Below are positions 34,878 to 43,434 of a DNA stretch of 64,000 nt, one piece after another. The stretch's first letter is position 1, and the number at the start of each line of letters is the position of its first letter. The translations under genes were made by a program, and so were the position numbers. The stretch is from positions 1 through 64,000 of the forward strand of contig NZ_FUWR01000003.1 of the NCBI RefSeq assembly GCF_900167465.1, written 5' to 3'. The notes under the pieces are model-generated. The model worked only from the letters and a program-made list of their open reading frames with translations. It did not search any database and had not been told where the DNA came from. Source of the stretch: Trichlorobacter thiogenes (lineage in GTDB: Bacteria; Desulfobacterota; Desulfuromonadia; Geobacterales; Pseudopelobacteraceae).

Positions 34878-35351
34878 ATGACCTTAATTGACCGGAAAGC
34901 TCCGACCTTTGATCTTGAAGGGAGCGATGGCAAACGCCACCGTCTTGAAGACTACTCCGGGCAACGGCTGCTGCTTTTTTTCTATCCCCGAGACAACACA
35001 CCCGGCTGCACCAAGGAAGCTGTTGGTTTCCGTGATCTGAAACCGGAATTTGAAAAGCTTGGCTTTGCCGTGCTGGGTGTCAGCAAAGATTCACTGGTCT
35101 CCCACCAGCGGTTCATCGACAACCATGAGCTGAATATGGTACTGCTGTCTGATCCTGATGCCAGCGTCATGAAGGCCTACCATGCCTATGGCGAGAAGAC
35201 GATGTACGGCAAAACCATATCCGGCGTCATTCGTTCAACGGTCCTGATCTGTGCCGATGGCATCATACGCAAGCACTGGACCAAGGTTGCCAAGGCAGAT
35301 CAACACCCATCACAGGTTCTCGAATATATTAAAAATTTTCACTGCGAATAG
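34878..35351 (+). CDS. bcp: Thioredoxin-dependent peroxiredoxin, Bcp/PrxQ family
   Basis: A 157-residue peroxide reductase. The peroxidatic Cys is in YPRDNTPGCTKEA. The PrxQ resolving Cys five residues later is replaced by Val (CTKEAV), so the enzyme is probably of 1-Cys type or uses another Cys (LICADG or the terminal HCE). ATG 34878 is preceded by AGGAG at 12 bases. It is followed 9 bases later by a rubrerythrin-like gene; together they form an oxidative-stress operon. Confidence 0.9.
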   Translation: MTLIDRKAPTFDLEGSDGKRHRLEDYSGQRLLLFFYPRDNTPGCTKEAVGFRDLKPEFEKLGFAVLGVSKDSLVSHQRFIDNHELNMVLLSDPDASVMKAYHAYGEKTMYGKTISGVIRSTVLICADGIIRKHWTKVAKADQHPSQVLEYIKNFHCE

Positions 35352-35360
35352 GAGGATGTA

Positions 35361-35813
35361 ATGAGCTTTATTTCCCTGAAAGAGGTTGTAGATTTTGCCA
35401 TTGAGCAGGAAGAAGGGGCTTACCAGCGCTACAAGCGGGCAGCAGAACTAACCGAAAGTCCTGCAGCACGCAAGATGTTTGAAGAACTGGCCCAGGAAGA
35501 AGCCACCCACAAAGAGGTCTTTTCCAAAGTGGACCCGGACAAGATTGAAGAAGTAAACGTCTGCAAAATACCAGAAGCAACCATCGGTAAATACCTGAAA
35601 GAAGTACCGTTCAGACCAGATATGGGCTATCAGGAGATCCTGACCTTTGCCCTGAAGGCAGAAGAAAATGCCTACCAGCTCTACAAGGCTGCCGCCGGCA
35701 TGACCGAAGACCCCAGATTACAGAAAACCCTGTTGACCTTTGCTGAAGTTGAACTGGGCCACCGCCGTAAGATTGAGGCACTGTACGAAGAAAAGGTACT
35801 GACAGAAGGGTAA
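35361..35813 (+). CDS. Rubrerythrin-like ferritin-family di-iron protein
   Basis: A 150-residue four-helix-bundle protein with duplicated di-iron halves: EEGAYQRYKRA with EEATHKEVF, then EENAYQLYKAA with EVELGHRRKIE. Each half supplies Glu and ExxH ligands. The C-terminal rubredoxin domain of true rubrerythrin is absent. It likely reduces peroxide or stores iron, together with the Bcp peroxiredoxin upstream. AGGAGG precedes the ATG. Confidence 0.88.
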   Translation: MSFISLKEVVDFAIEQEEGAYQRYKRAAELTESPAARKMFEELAQEEATHKEVFSKVDPDKIEEVNVCKIPEATIGKYLKEVPFRPDMGYQEILTFALKAEENAYQLYKAAAGMTEDPRLQKTLLTFAEVELGHRRKIEALYEEKVLTEG

Positions 35814-35840
35814 TCAACTTATCCTTTCTCCGGTTTCACA

Positions 35841-35871
35841 AGCGCCACGGCTTTGCCATGGCGCTTTTTTT
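35841..35871 (+). terminator. Rho-independent terminator
   Basis: AGCGCCACGGC-TTT-GCCATGGCGCT, with one mismatch, is followed by six or more T. It lies 28 bases after the rubrerythrin-like stop. Confidence 0.88.
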
Positions 35872-35891
35872 GTGCATTACGAATCACTTTG

Positions 35892-35909
35892 ATTTGACTT
35901 CCGTCAAAT
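35892..35909. promoter_or_regulatory. CRP/FNR-type dyad ATTTGAC-N4-GTCAAAT
   Basis: A perfect 18-bp palindrome lies 64 bases upstream of the chemoreceptor ATG, in a position suitable for activation. It shares its core with 34752 and resembles, from memory, sites of HcpR/DNR-type regulators of nitrogen-oxide metabolism. Confidence 0.62.
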
Positions 35910-35972
35910 CCCTGCAACAAATAGATTGCTAGAGTGCAATGGAAGAAAACCTGGTTAAGAAAAGGGGAACGC

Positions 35973-37961
35973 ATGTTTAAAAACCTGAAAATAGCACCGA
36001 AGCTATTATTGCTCCTGATTATCCCCATTATCGGCATGGCATTTTTTGCAGCTAGAATCCTGATGGACAATCTGTCCACCCTTAACAATATGCAGACCAC
36101 CCGAGCACTGGTGGCTGTCTCGGTTGCATCCGGCAACCTGATTCATGAATTACAGAAAGAACGGGGCCTCACCTCTGGTTTTCTTGCGTCAAAAGGCGCA
36201 AAAAACGGCGATGAACTACAGAAGCAGCGTCTGGTAGTGGATGGTATAGCAAGCAAAATGCAGGAAACCGTTGCTGCCCAGGCAGGCAAAACCGAGGCCA
36301 TTAAAAAGGCACTGGATGCGGTTGCAGAAAAGATCAGTAAGTTGAAGGAGACCCGTTCAGCAATAGACAGTCAGTCTCTTGATGCGAAAGCCGCTCTTGG
36401 CTACTACACCGGTCTGATCAGTAACTGCCTCGAAATCGGTTTTGCCGTAGTGGGCAAGGCAGGTGAACCGGAAACCTCACTGGCAGCCTTCGGTTATGTC
36501 GCCTTTCAGGGAGCCAAAGAGTCAACCGGTCAACTGCGCGCCACGATCAACGGCGTACTTTCGGCCGACACGTGTGATCTGGCCACCACGCAGCGGATAT
36601 CACGAATTGCGGCAAGTGAACAAAACCGGATGAGCAACTTTGATCGCTATGCTGATCCAGCTGTAGTCAAGGAATACAAGGAGATAGCCCAGAAGGAAAC
36701 CGCCTTTCAGAAGACAACTGAAATGCTCCAGACGATTTTGGACAAGGGGATTGGCAACGGTTTTGGTATACCAGCTGAGACATGGTTCAGTACCATTACC
36801 ACCAAGATCAACCATCAAAAGACTATTGAAGACAAGTTGGCAGCCAGCCTGATCAAACTAAGCGAAACAAAAGCATTCGCCGCCAAACGGGATGTCAGCC
36901 TTAGCATTTTGCTTACGACAATACTGGCAGCAGTGACCATTCTGTTTGGAATTGTTATTATGAAAAGCATTACCAGTCCGCTTCAGTCACTGGTACTGAT
37001 GCTGAAAGATATTGCCGAAGGTGAAGGAGATCTGACCAAACGCCTGCCGGAAGGCAGCAAAGATGAGACCGGCGAGGTTGCCTACTGGTTTAACCGCTTT
37101 ATTAACAATATCCACTCTATTATCTCCCAAGCATCAACTACGACGGTACAGGTGGCCACCGCCTCAAGCCAGCTGAATAGTACTGCCGAGCAGATTGCTA
37201 CCGCTGCAGAAGAGGTCGCTGCACAATCAGCGACCGTGGCTACGGCCAGCGAAGAGATGTCTGCCACCTCAAATGATATTTCCCGCAACTGTACACTTGC
37301 ATCAGATGTCGCAAACCGAGCCAGTGAGATGGCCCATGGTGGAGCCAGCGTGGTACAGGAAACTATCTCCGGCATGCAAAACATAGCTGACAAGGTACGG
37401 GAATCAGCCCATACCGTTGAAGCACTGGGAGCCCGATCAGACCAGATCGGAGCGATTGTAGGCACCATTGAGGATATTGCTGACCAGACCAACCTGCTGG
37501 CCCTGAACGCAGCTATTGAGGCAGCCCGGGCCGGTGAGATGGGGCGTGGCTTTGCGGTGGTTGCTGACGAAGTACGGGCACTGGCGGAACGGACCACCCG
37601 CGCTACCCGCGAAATCGGCGAGATGATCAAGGCGATCCAACAGGAAACCGGTGGTGCTGTGGCCTCCATGGAACAGGGAGTTAAAGAAGTAGAGAAAGGG
37701 ATGGACAGTTCACGACGTTCCGGTGACGCGCTGCAGCAGATCCTGGAAGGGATCAACGAAGTAACCATGCAGGTACATCAGATTGCCACAGCTGCGGAAG
37801 AGCAGACTGCAGTGACCGGTGAGATCTCCAACAACATCCATCAGATTACCGATGTGGTCCAGCAGACCGCTAATGGAGCCCACCAAACAGCCGGGGCAGC
37901 CTCGGAACTGTCTAACCTGGCAAAGAGCCTTGAAAACCTGGTAGGTCGGTTTAAACTGTAA
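35973..37961 (+). CDS. Methyl-accepting chemotaxis protein with NIT sensor domain
   Basis: A 662-residue chemoreceptor. TM1 (about 9-28) and TM2 (about 312-332) enclose a periplasmic all-helical domain. Its start ([20 protein letters not shown]) has the LQKERG signature of the NIT domain, proposed to sense nitrate and nitrite. A HAMP domain and a signalling domain follow ([20 protein letters not shown] and [20 protein letters not shown]). Location between two nitrite reductase loci supports nitrate/nitrite taxis. AGGGGAACGC precedes ATG 35973. A PAS protein and a sigma-54 activator follow. Confidence 0.88.
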   Translation: MFKNLKIAPKLLLLLIIPIIGMAFFAARILMDNLSTLNNMQTTRALVAVSVASGNLIHELQKERGLTSGFLASKGAKNGDELQKQRLVVDGIASKMQETVAAQAGKTEAIKKALDAVAEKISKLKETRSAIDSQSLDAKAALGYYTGLISNCLEIGFAVVGKAGEPETSLAAFGYVAFQGAKESTGQLRATINGVLSADTCDLATTQRISRIAASEQNRMSNFDRYADPAVVKEYKEIAQKETAFQKTTEMLQTILDKGIGNGFGIPAETWFSTITTKINHQKTIEDKLAASLIKLSETKAFAAKRDVSLSILLTTILAAVTILFGIVIMKSITSPLQSLVLMLKDIAEGEGDLTKRLPEGSKDETGEVAYWFNRFINNIHSIISQASTTTVQVATASSQLNSTAEQIATAAEEVAAQSATVATASEEMSATSNDISRNCTLASDVANRASEMAHGGASVVQETISGMQNIADKVRESAHTVEALGARSDQIGAIVGTIEDIADQTNLLALNAAIEAARAGEMGRGFAVVADEVRALAERTTRATREIGEMIKAIQQETGGAVASMEQGVKEVEKGMDSSRRSGDALQQILEGINEVTMQVHQIATAAEEQTAVTGEISNNIHQITDVVQQTANGAHQTAGAASELSNLAKSLENLVGRFKL

Positions 37962-38005
37962 CAGCTGAAACCCTTTTGGGCAGATTTCAGGGGGGGTGAC
38001 CGTCT

Positions 38006-38437
38006 ATGCTCAACATTAACCAGCAGCTGCAGCAGGCAGCCGACGAATCGCAAGACGCAATCCTGATCGCAGACCTTGCAGGGATCATCCGCTACTGGAA
38101 CGCCGGTGCGGAACGGATTCTGGGCTACTCGGCTGCAGAGGCGGTCGGGCAATCGCTGGACCTGTTCATCCCGGAAAAGCTGCGTGGCCGGCACTGGGAT
38201 GGGTATCACCGGGTGATGGCCAGCGGCGAGACTAAATACAAGACCGGCCTGCTTTCATCACCCGGCATCCGCAAGGACGGCAGTCAGGTCTCACTGGAGT
38301 TCAGCATGGTGCTGCTGAAAGATGAACAGGGCGTTATGCAGGGCTGCGCCTCGATCATGCGTGATGTGACCGAACGCTGGCTGAAAGAGAAGGAGCTGAA
38401 GCAGCGGCTGGCTGCCTGTGAGGCTGCTCAATCATGA
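38006..38437 (+). CDS. Stand-alone PAS domain protein
   Basis: A 143-residue single PAS/PAC protein (DAILIADLAGIIRYWNAGAE, then LGYSAAEAVGQSLDLFIPE, and IMRDVTERW). It has no output domain, so it may act on the adjacent chemoreceptor or activator. Several PAS proteins of this length and pattern bind heme or flavin; cofactor residues cannot be proven by eye. GGGGGGTGA precedes the ATG, 44 bases after the chemoreceptor stop. Confidence 0.82.
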   Translation: MLNINQQLQQAADESQDAILIADLAGIIRYWNAGAERILGYSAAEAVGQSLDLFIPEKLRGRHWDGYHRVMASGETKYKTGLLSSPGIRKDGSQVSLEFSMVLLKDEQGVMQGCASIMRDVTERWLKEKELKQRLAACEAAQS

Positions 38438-38462
38438 TATGCAGCTATCATCACAATAGCAA

Positions 38463-38480
38463 TGTTACGTTCTTGTAACA
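38463..38480. promoter_or_regulatory. Dyad TGTTAC-N6-GTAACA at activator start
   Basis: A perfect 18-bp palindrome ends 8 bases before the activator's ATG. The same GTTAC-N6-GTAAC core recurs at 39896-39911, upstream of napD. Binding of the activator here would repress its own synthesis. Confidence 0.58.
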
Positions 38481-38488
38481 CTATACCC

Positions 38489-39880
38489 ATGAACAATCTA
38501 TCAGGCATCGGCCAGCATATTCTGGAAAACATGGTTGACGGCATCATTTTTGCCGATGCCAATGACTGTATCAGCTTTGTTAACCCCGCCGCTGAAAAGA
38601 TCAGAGGGATCAAGGCCCATAACTTCATCGGCCGTACCATCCTTTCAATTCATTCCCCCACGACATCCAAACGGATAAAAGTCTTACTTGAAAAAATGCG
38701 GGACGGCTCCCTTAAGCAGGCCCGACGGGTAATTGAAGTAAAAGGACGCTATTTTGAAAACAGCTACTACCCGGTAACTGGCCCTGATGGCACATACCTG
38801 GGAACGCTGATGATCAGCCGTGATATTACCGACCATCAACAGTTACAGAATGAAAACCTGTCTCTGAAGCAAAGGATGGCCTGCGCCAGTTTCAGCGGAT
38901 TTATCAGCATCAGCGCAAGCATGCTGCCGGTATTTCAGACCATTGGTGCGGTTGCCGGTCTTGAATCAACGGTGCTTATTTCCGGTGAAAGTGGTACCGG
39001 CAAGGAGCTGGTTGCTGCAGCCATTCATCGAAACAGCCCTCGCAAGGAACGTCCGATGGTTACCGTTAACTGTGCGGCCCTGCCGGAACATCTGGTTGAA
39101 TCAGAACTGTTCGGCTACCAGCGGGGGGCCTTTACCGGTGCAATCAGCAATCACCGTGGAAAATTTGAACAGGCAGACCGCAGCACCATCTTTCTGGATG
39201 AGGTAGGTGACCTGCCGCTGAATGCCCAGGCCAAACTGCTTCGGGTGCTACAGGAAAGAACCGTGAGTCGCCTGGGGAGCGAAAAAGATATTCCGATAGA
39301 TGTGCGGATCATTGCAGCAACCAATCGCAACCTGAAGCAAATGGTGGAAGACGGGCTGTTTCGGGAAGACTTGTACTATCGCCTGCATGTCATCCTGCTG
39401 GCGGTTCCGCCGCTGCGGGAACGACGCGAAGATATCCTGCCGATGGCTGAATATTTTGTGAAAAAATTCAGTGACCGGATGGAGCGTCCTTTGCTCAGTA
39501 TTTGTGAGTCTACCAGGGCGGTCCTGCTTTCCTACGAGTATCCCGGTAACGTCCGCGAGCTGGAGCATGCTATTGAGCGGGCTGTGGCGCTCTGCCCTGG
39601 CGACTGCATCTCACCGGCAGATCTGCCTGATCAGTTTGTGGCGGCCAGGAGTGCCGGTGGCCCAGACTGGCAGAATCCCTTGGCAGCTCGCCCCTCTCAG
39701 CAGTACCTGCCAGATGATGTTGACCCGCCTACACTGGCCAATGCCCGTGAAGAGTCTGAGCGACGATTGATTCTGGATGCGCTGACTCGAACCGGTGGCC
39801 GCAAGGCTGAAGCAGCAAAACTCCTTAATATCTCGCGCAAGACCCTCTGGGAAAAGATGAAGCTCGTTAACCAGTCGTAA
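38489..39880 (+). CDS. PAS-domain sigma-54 activator of the nap-nrf operon (inferred)
   Basis: A 463-residue enhancer-binding protein. A PAS domain (about 5-120, MVDGIIFADANDCISFVNPA) precedes the AAA+ domain, with Walker A GESGTGKE, ESELFGYQRGAFTGA, Walker B IFLDEVGD and YPGNVRELEHAIERA. The Fis-type helix-turn-helix is at the C-terminus (GRKAEAAKLLNISRKTLWEK). ATG 38489 starts the PAS domain; 38462 would place the dyad inside the gene. Neither start has a clear ribosome site. It lies directly upstream of napD and shares a dyad with the napD upstream region, so it most likely governs nitrate/nitrite respiration. Confidence 0.85.
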   Translation: MNNLSGIGQHILENMVDGIIFADANDCISFVNPAAEKIRGIKAHNFIGRTILSIHSPTTSKRIKVLLEKMRDGSLKQARRVIEVKGRYFENSYYPVTGPDGTYLGTLMISRDITDHQQLQNENLSLKQRMACASFSGFISISASMLPVFQTIGAVAGLESTVLISGESGTGKELVAAAIHRNSPRKERPMVTVNCAALPEHLVESELFGYQRGAFTGAISNHRGKFEQADRSTIFLDEVGDLPLNAQAKLLRVLQERTVSRLGSEKDIPIDVRIIAATNRNLKQMVEDGLFREDLYYRLHVILLAVPPLRERREDILPMAEYFVKKFSDRMERPLLSICESTRAVLLSYEYPGNVRELEHAIERAVALCPGDCISPADLPDQFVAARSAGGPDWQNPLAARPSQQYLPDDVDPPTLANAREESERRLILDALTRTGGRKAEAAKLLNISRKTLWEKMKLVNQS

Positions 39881-39895
39881 CGTTTTTATCTGAAC

Positions 39896-39911
39896 GTTAC
39901 CTGCAGGTAAC
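39896..39911. promoter_or_regulatory. Enhancer-like dyad GTTAC-N6-GTAAC
   Basis: A perfect palindrome with one more matching base on each side (CGTTAC/GTAACG). It lies about 95 bp upstream of the sigma-54-like promoter of napD, the usual position for an activator site. A third half-site pair, GTAACG (39877) with CGTTAC (39895), overlaps it. Confidence 0.58.
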
Positions 39912-39996
39912 GCAAATCCACCCCCACCATCCCTCTCATCAGCAAAAACACAAATAAAAACGAATGACATTAGAGCCTTACACGCCTTGCTCATCC

Positions 39997-40012
39997 TTGG
40001 CACGTCTTCTGT
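39997..40012 (+). promoter_or_regulatory. Sigma-54-like promoter of napD
   Basis: TTGGCACG (39997-40004) is a perfect -24 element; the -12 element is CTGT (40009-40012) instead of TTGC. Predicted start near 40024, giving an 80-base leader. The same -12 variant occurs at 5061, which suggests a tolerated local form. Confidence 0.5.
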
Positions 40013-40102
40013 ATAAGCATCCAGATAATCTGTTGACTGTCCTTGGGCGCAGGGAGCCAGTACCGCCCTACAACCGTATCCGTACAAGACCATGAGGTGA
40101 GT

Positions 40103-40372
40103 ATGCCGATTTCAGGGGTGGTAGTAAGTTGCAGACCAGGCAGGGAAGCCGAGGTTGCGGAGCAGGCCAGGCTTGTGCCTGGCGTAGAGGTTCATGGGAC
40201 ATTGCCCAATGGGCAGCTGGTTGCCGTGATTGAGGCGGCCTCTGTACATACCGAAGTGGACCTTGCCTCGCAACTGGAACAGCTTGACGGGGTCATTAGT
40301 GTGCAGGTGGCGTACCATAATTTTGAAGATGTCGTCCAACAAGGAGGCGCAGATGGAACTGACGAGGCGTGA
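40103..40372 (+). CDS. napD: NapD, chaperone for NapA
   Basis: An 89-residue NapD-family protein (PISGVVVSCRPGREAEVAEQ and GVEVHGTLPNGQLVAVIEA). NapD binds the twin-arginine signal of NapA to hold export until cofactors are inserted. ATG 40103 starts the conserved PISGVVV segment. Its end overlaps napA by 20 bp, so the chaperone and its client are made together. It is the first gene of the nap-nrf operon. Confidence 0.9.
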   Translation: MPISGVVVSCRPGREAEVAEQARLVPGVEVHGTLPNGQLVAVIEAASVHTEVDLASQLEQLDGVISVQVAYHNFEDVVQQGGADGTDEA

Positions 40373-42665
40373 TTTCCTGAAGGCCAGTGCGGCAGCAGCC
40401 GCCTTTGCCGCAGCCGGGGCTCCGGGGCTTGCCCCCCGTTTGGCTTCTGCTGCCGATGACAAAGGGATCAAGTGGGGTAAGGCCCCCTGTCGGTATTGCG
40501 GCGTTGGCTGCTGCGTGCTGGTGGGTGTCAAGGACGGCAAGATCGTTGCCACCAAGGGCGATCCGGCCGGCCCAGTCAACAAGGGACTCAACTGTATCAA
40601 GGGCTACTTTCTCTCCAAGGCGCTCTACGGCAAAGACCGCCTGACCCATCCATTGATCCGTAAAGGCAACAAGATGGTCAAGGCCAGCTGGGATGAAGCA
40701 CTTAACCTGATTGCCTCAAAGTACAAGGAAGCGATCGCCAAGACCGGACCTGATTCAGTTGCCATCTATGGTTCTGGTCAATGGACCGTGTTTGAAGGCT
40801 ACACGGCATCCAAGCTGTTCAAGGGAGGGATCGGCACCAACAATATTGAACCAAACGCCCGGCTCTGCATGGCCTCCGCCGTGGCCGGTTTTATGAGTAC
40901 CTTCAACTCCGATGAGCCGATGGGCTGCTACGATGATCTTGATCTTGGTGACACCTACATCCTGTGGGGCGCCAACATGGCAGAGGCCCACCCGGTCCTC
41001 TTCTCCCGTCTGATCGACAACAAGCTAAAGAACAAAAAAGTAAAAATTATCGACATAGCTACCCGCAAAACCCGTACTACCCAGATGGCCGATGAGTACA
41101 TCCCGATGTATCCCCAGGGAGATCTGGCCGCAGTGAATGCCATTATCCATGTCATCCTGCGGGACAAGCTCTACGATGAGGCCTTTGTCAAACAGCACGT
41201 CAACTTCAAACGAGGCACAGAAAATCAGCCCTACGGCCTGAAAGACAAAGAAAACGCAAAAGAAGAACCCAAACCACTTACCTTTGACGAATACAAAACC
41301 CTGATGAAGCCGATGACCCCGGAATGGGCTGAAAAGCTGTCCGGCATTCCAGCTAAAAAAATTGAACAGCTGGCCCATATCTATGGCGACAAATCCCGCA
41401 AGGTTAATTCGCTCTGGACCATGGGGGTTAATCAGCATGTCCGTGGGACCTGGGTTAACAACCTGATCTATAACATCCACCTGTTGACCGGCAAGATCTG
41501 CAAGCCGGGCGAGAACCCGCTCTCCTTGACCGGACAGCCTTCTGCCTGCGGCACCGCCCGTGAAGTAGGCACCTTTTCCCACCGCCTGCCAGCTGACATG
41601 GTGGTGATGAACGAGGCGCACCGCAAGAAAACTGCCGAGATCTGGGGGATTGACCCTAAGAAGATCTCGCCAAAACCAGGCCTGCATACGGTTGAGATGT
41701 TCCGCGCCATTGACCGGGGGGAATTGAAGTGCATCTGGATTCAATGCACCAACCCGTTCCAGTCCATGCCCAACCTTTCCCGCTACCGCAAGGCGGCCCA
41801 GGCCCGCAAGGCATTCATTGTGGTCTCTGACATCTATCCAACCAAATCCACTGAAGTTGCTGATGTAATCCTGCCTTCAGCCAGCTGGGTCGAGAAGGAG
41901 GGCGTCTTTGGCAACACTGAACGCCGTACCCAGCAGTGGTTCAAGATGGTGGAACCACCTGGCGAGGCCAAGGAAGATACCTGGCAGCTGATTGAATTTG
42001 CCAAGCGGATTGGCCACGGCGGACTGTTCCCCTACAGCCAGAAGAATTTTTACAAAGAGATGTGGGAAGAGTACCGCAAATTCACGGTCGGCACCGGCAA
42101 AGACCTTGCCCCCTATGAGACCTATTTCAAGGTTCGTGGCCTGCGTTGGCCGGTCAAGAGCAATGGCCAGGAAACCCGCTGGCGTTACACTGAAGTAGAT
42201 GATCGCTACGTCAAAAAGGGAGAAGGGGTGAAGTTTTACAAGGGTGTAGGTGGCAAGGCCAACGTCTGGTTCCGCCCCTACGAGCCACCAGCAGAGAGCC
42301 CGGACAAAGAGTACCCGTTCTGGTACTGCACCGGTCGGCTACTGGAACATTGGCATACCGCCACCATGACTGGACGGGTGCCGGAACTGCGTCGGGCCAT
42401 GCCAGGGGCAACCCTTGAGATCCACCCGGAAGATGCCGCCCGTTTAGGGATCAAAAACCGCGACAAAGTCAAGGTAAGTTCCCGCCGTGGTTCCCTTGTA
42501 CTTACCGCCGAGATTAATGGCCGTGGCAAGCCGGAAAAAGGCAACGTCTTTACCACCTTCTTTGACGAAACCAAGTTGATCAATGACCTCTGTATTGATG
42601 CCTTTGATCCGATCTCCAAAGAACCGGACTTCAAGAAATGCGCGGTTAAAATCGAGAAAGCGTAA
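40353..42665 (+). CDS. napA: Periplasmic nitrate reductase catalytic subunit
   Basis: A 770-residue molybdoenzyme reducing nitrate to nitrite. The Tat signal is TRRDFLKAS. A [4Fe-4S] cluster is bound by Cys46, Cys49, Cys53 and Cys81 (CRYCGVGC ... NCIKG). Cys172 (NARLCMAS) is the likely molybdenum ligand. The C-terminal cap domain carries GRLLEHWHTATMTGRVPEL. AAGGAGG precedes ATG 40353. The length is shorter than E. coli NapA (about 828), closer to monomeric NapA of Desulfovibrio, consistent with the lack of a full-size NapB here. Confidence 0.94.
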   Translation: MELTRRDFLKASAAAAAFAAAGAPGLAPRLASAADDKGIKWGKAPCRYCGVGCCVLVGVKDGKIVATKGDPAGPVNKGLNCIKGYFLSKALYGKDRLTHPLIRKGNKMVKASWDEALNLIASKYKEAIAKTGPDSVAIYGSGQWTVFEGYTASKLFKGGIGTNNIEPNARLCMASAVAGFMSTFNSDEPMGCYDDLDLGDTYILWGANMAEAHPVLFSRLIDNKLKNKKVKIIDIATRKTRTTQMADEYIPMYPQGDLAAVNAIIHVILRDKLYDEAFVKQHVNFKRGTENQPYGLKDKENAKEEPKPLTFDEYKTLMKPMTPEWAEKLSGIPAKKIEQLAHIYGDKSRKVNSLWTMGVNQHVRGTWVNNLIYNIHLLTGKICKPGENPLSLTGQPSACGTAREVGTFSHRLPADMVVMNEAHRKKTAEIWGIDPKKISPKPGLHTVEMFRAIDRGELKCIWIQCTNPFQSMPNLSRYRKAAQARKAFIVVSDIYPTKSTEVADVILPSASWVEKEGVFGNTERRTQQWFKMVEPPGEAKEDTWQLIEFAKRIGHGGLFPYSQKNFYKEMWEEYRKFTVGTGKDLAPYETYFKVRGLRWPVKSNGQETRWRYTEVDDRYVKKGEGVKFYKGVGGKANVWFRPYEPPAESPDKEYPFWYCTGRLLEHWHTATMTGRVPELRRAMPGATLEIHPEDAARLGIKNRDKVKVSSRRGSLVLTAEINGRGKPEKGNVFTTFFDETKLINDLCIDAFDPISKEPDFKKCAVKIEKA

Positions 42666-42674
42666 TGCATTTTC

Positions 42675-42756
42675 AACGCAAAGACGCAGAGGCGCAAAGA
42701 AAATTAAATAAATACGGTTTTCAGCTGTTCTCTCTGCATCTCTGTGTCTCTGCGTT
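42675..42756. repeat. Long inverted repeat inside the nap operon
   Basis: AACGCAAAGACGCAGAG (from 42675) pairs with CTCTGTGTCTCTGCGTT (to 42756), with mismatches. It fills the 106-bp gap between napA and napG. A transcript would form a long hairpin, which could protect the napA message or lower downstream expression. Confidence 0.75.
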
Positions 42757-42771
42757 AAGAAAGTATTTTGT

Positions 42772-43434
42772 ATGCATTCTGACTCAAAAAATTCCGGCAT
42801 CAGCCGCCGCCTGTTTCTGAAGGGCAGCATCCTTACGCCGTTGGCCCTGGCGCTGGGTGGTGCCGCCATCTCGGCGGTGTATCTCCGCCCGGCTCAGGCA
42901 CGGGGCTTCTATCTTCGCCCTCCGGGAGCAATTCAGGAAACCCGCTTTCTGGCAGCCTGTGTCAAATGCGGCAAGTGCGCTCAGGCCTGCCCCTACAAAT
43001 CAATCATCATGGCTGGGGGTGAGGCCGGTGTCGGAATCGGAACCCCCCACATCATCCCACGGGAGACCCCCTGTTACCTCTGTACTGACCTGCCCTGCGT
43101 CAAGGCCTGCCCAAGCGGGGCGCTGGATAAACGGCTGACCGAGGTGGAAAAAATACAGATGGGGACAGCCGTCATTGTTGATCGTGAAGGATGCCTCTCA
43201 ATTCGGGGGCTGCGCTGTGAGGTCTGCTACCGTCAGTGCCCGTTGATAGACAAGGCGATCACCATTGAGCCGCGCCACAACACCCGCACAGGTGAGCACA
43301 CAATTATGGAGCCGGTGATCCACAAGGATAAATGTGTCGGCTGTGGCATCTGTGAAAAGGTCTGTGTGCGGGAAACTCCCGTCATTGCGGTGCAAAAACG
43401 GATACAGGAACAGAAAGATTCCTATGAATTTTAA
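42772..43434 (+). CDS. napG: NapG, ferredoxin-type quinol dehydrogenase component
   Basis: A 220-residue exported ferredoxin with a Tat signal (SRRLFLKGS). Four cysteine sets could bind four [4Fe-4S] clusters: CVKCGKCAQAC, CYLCTDLPCVKAC, CLSIRGLRCEVCYRQC and CVGCGICEKVC. With membrane protein NapH it moves electrons from quinol toward NapA. The end overlaps napH by 11 bp. The ATG follows the inverted repeat directly and has no strong ribosome site. Confidence 0.92.
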   Translation: MHSDSKNSGISRRLFLKGSILTPLALALGGAAISAVYLRPAQARGFYLRPPGAIQETRFLAACVKCGKCAQACPYKSIIMAGGEAGVGIGTPHIIPRETPCYLCTDLPCVKACPSGALDKRLTEVEKIQMGTAVIVDREGCLSIRGLRCEVCYRQCPLIDKAITIEPRHNTRTGEHTIMEPVIHKDKCVGCGICEKVCVRETPVIAVQKRIQEQKDSYEF

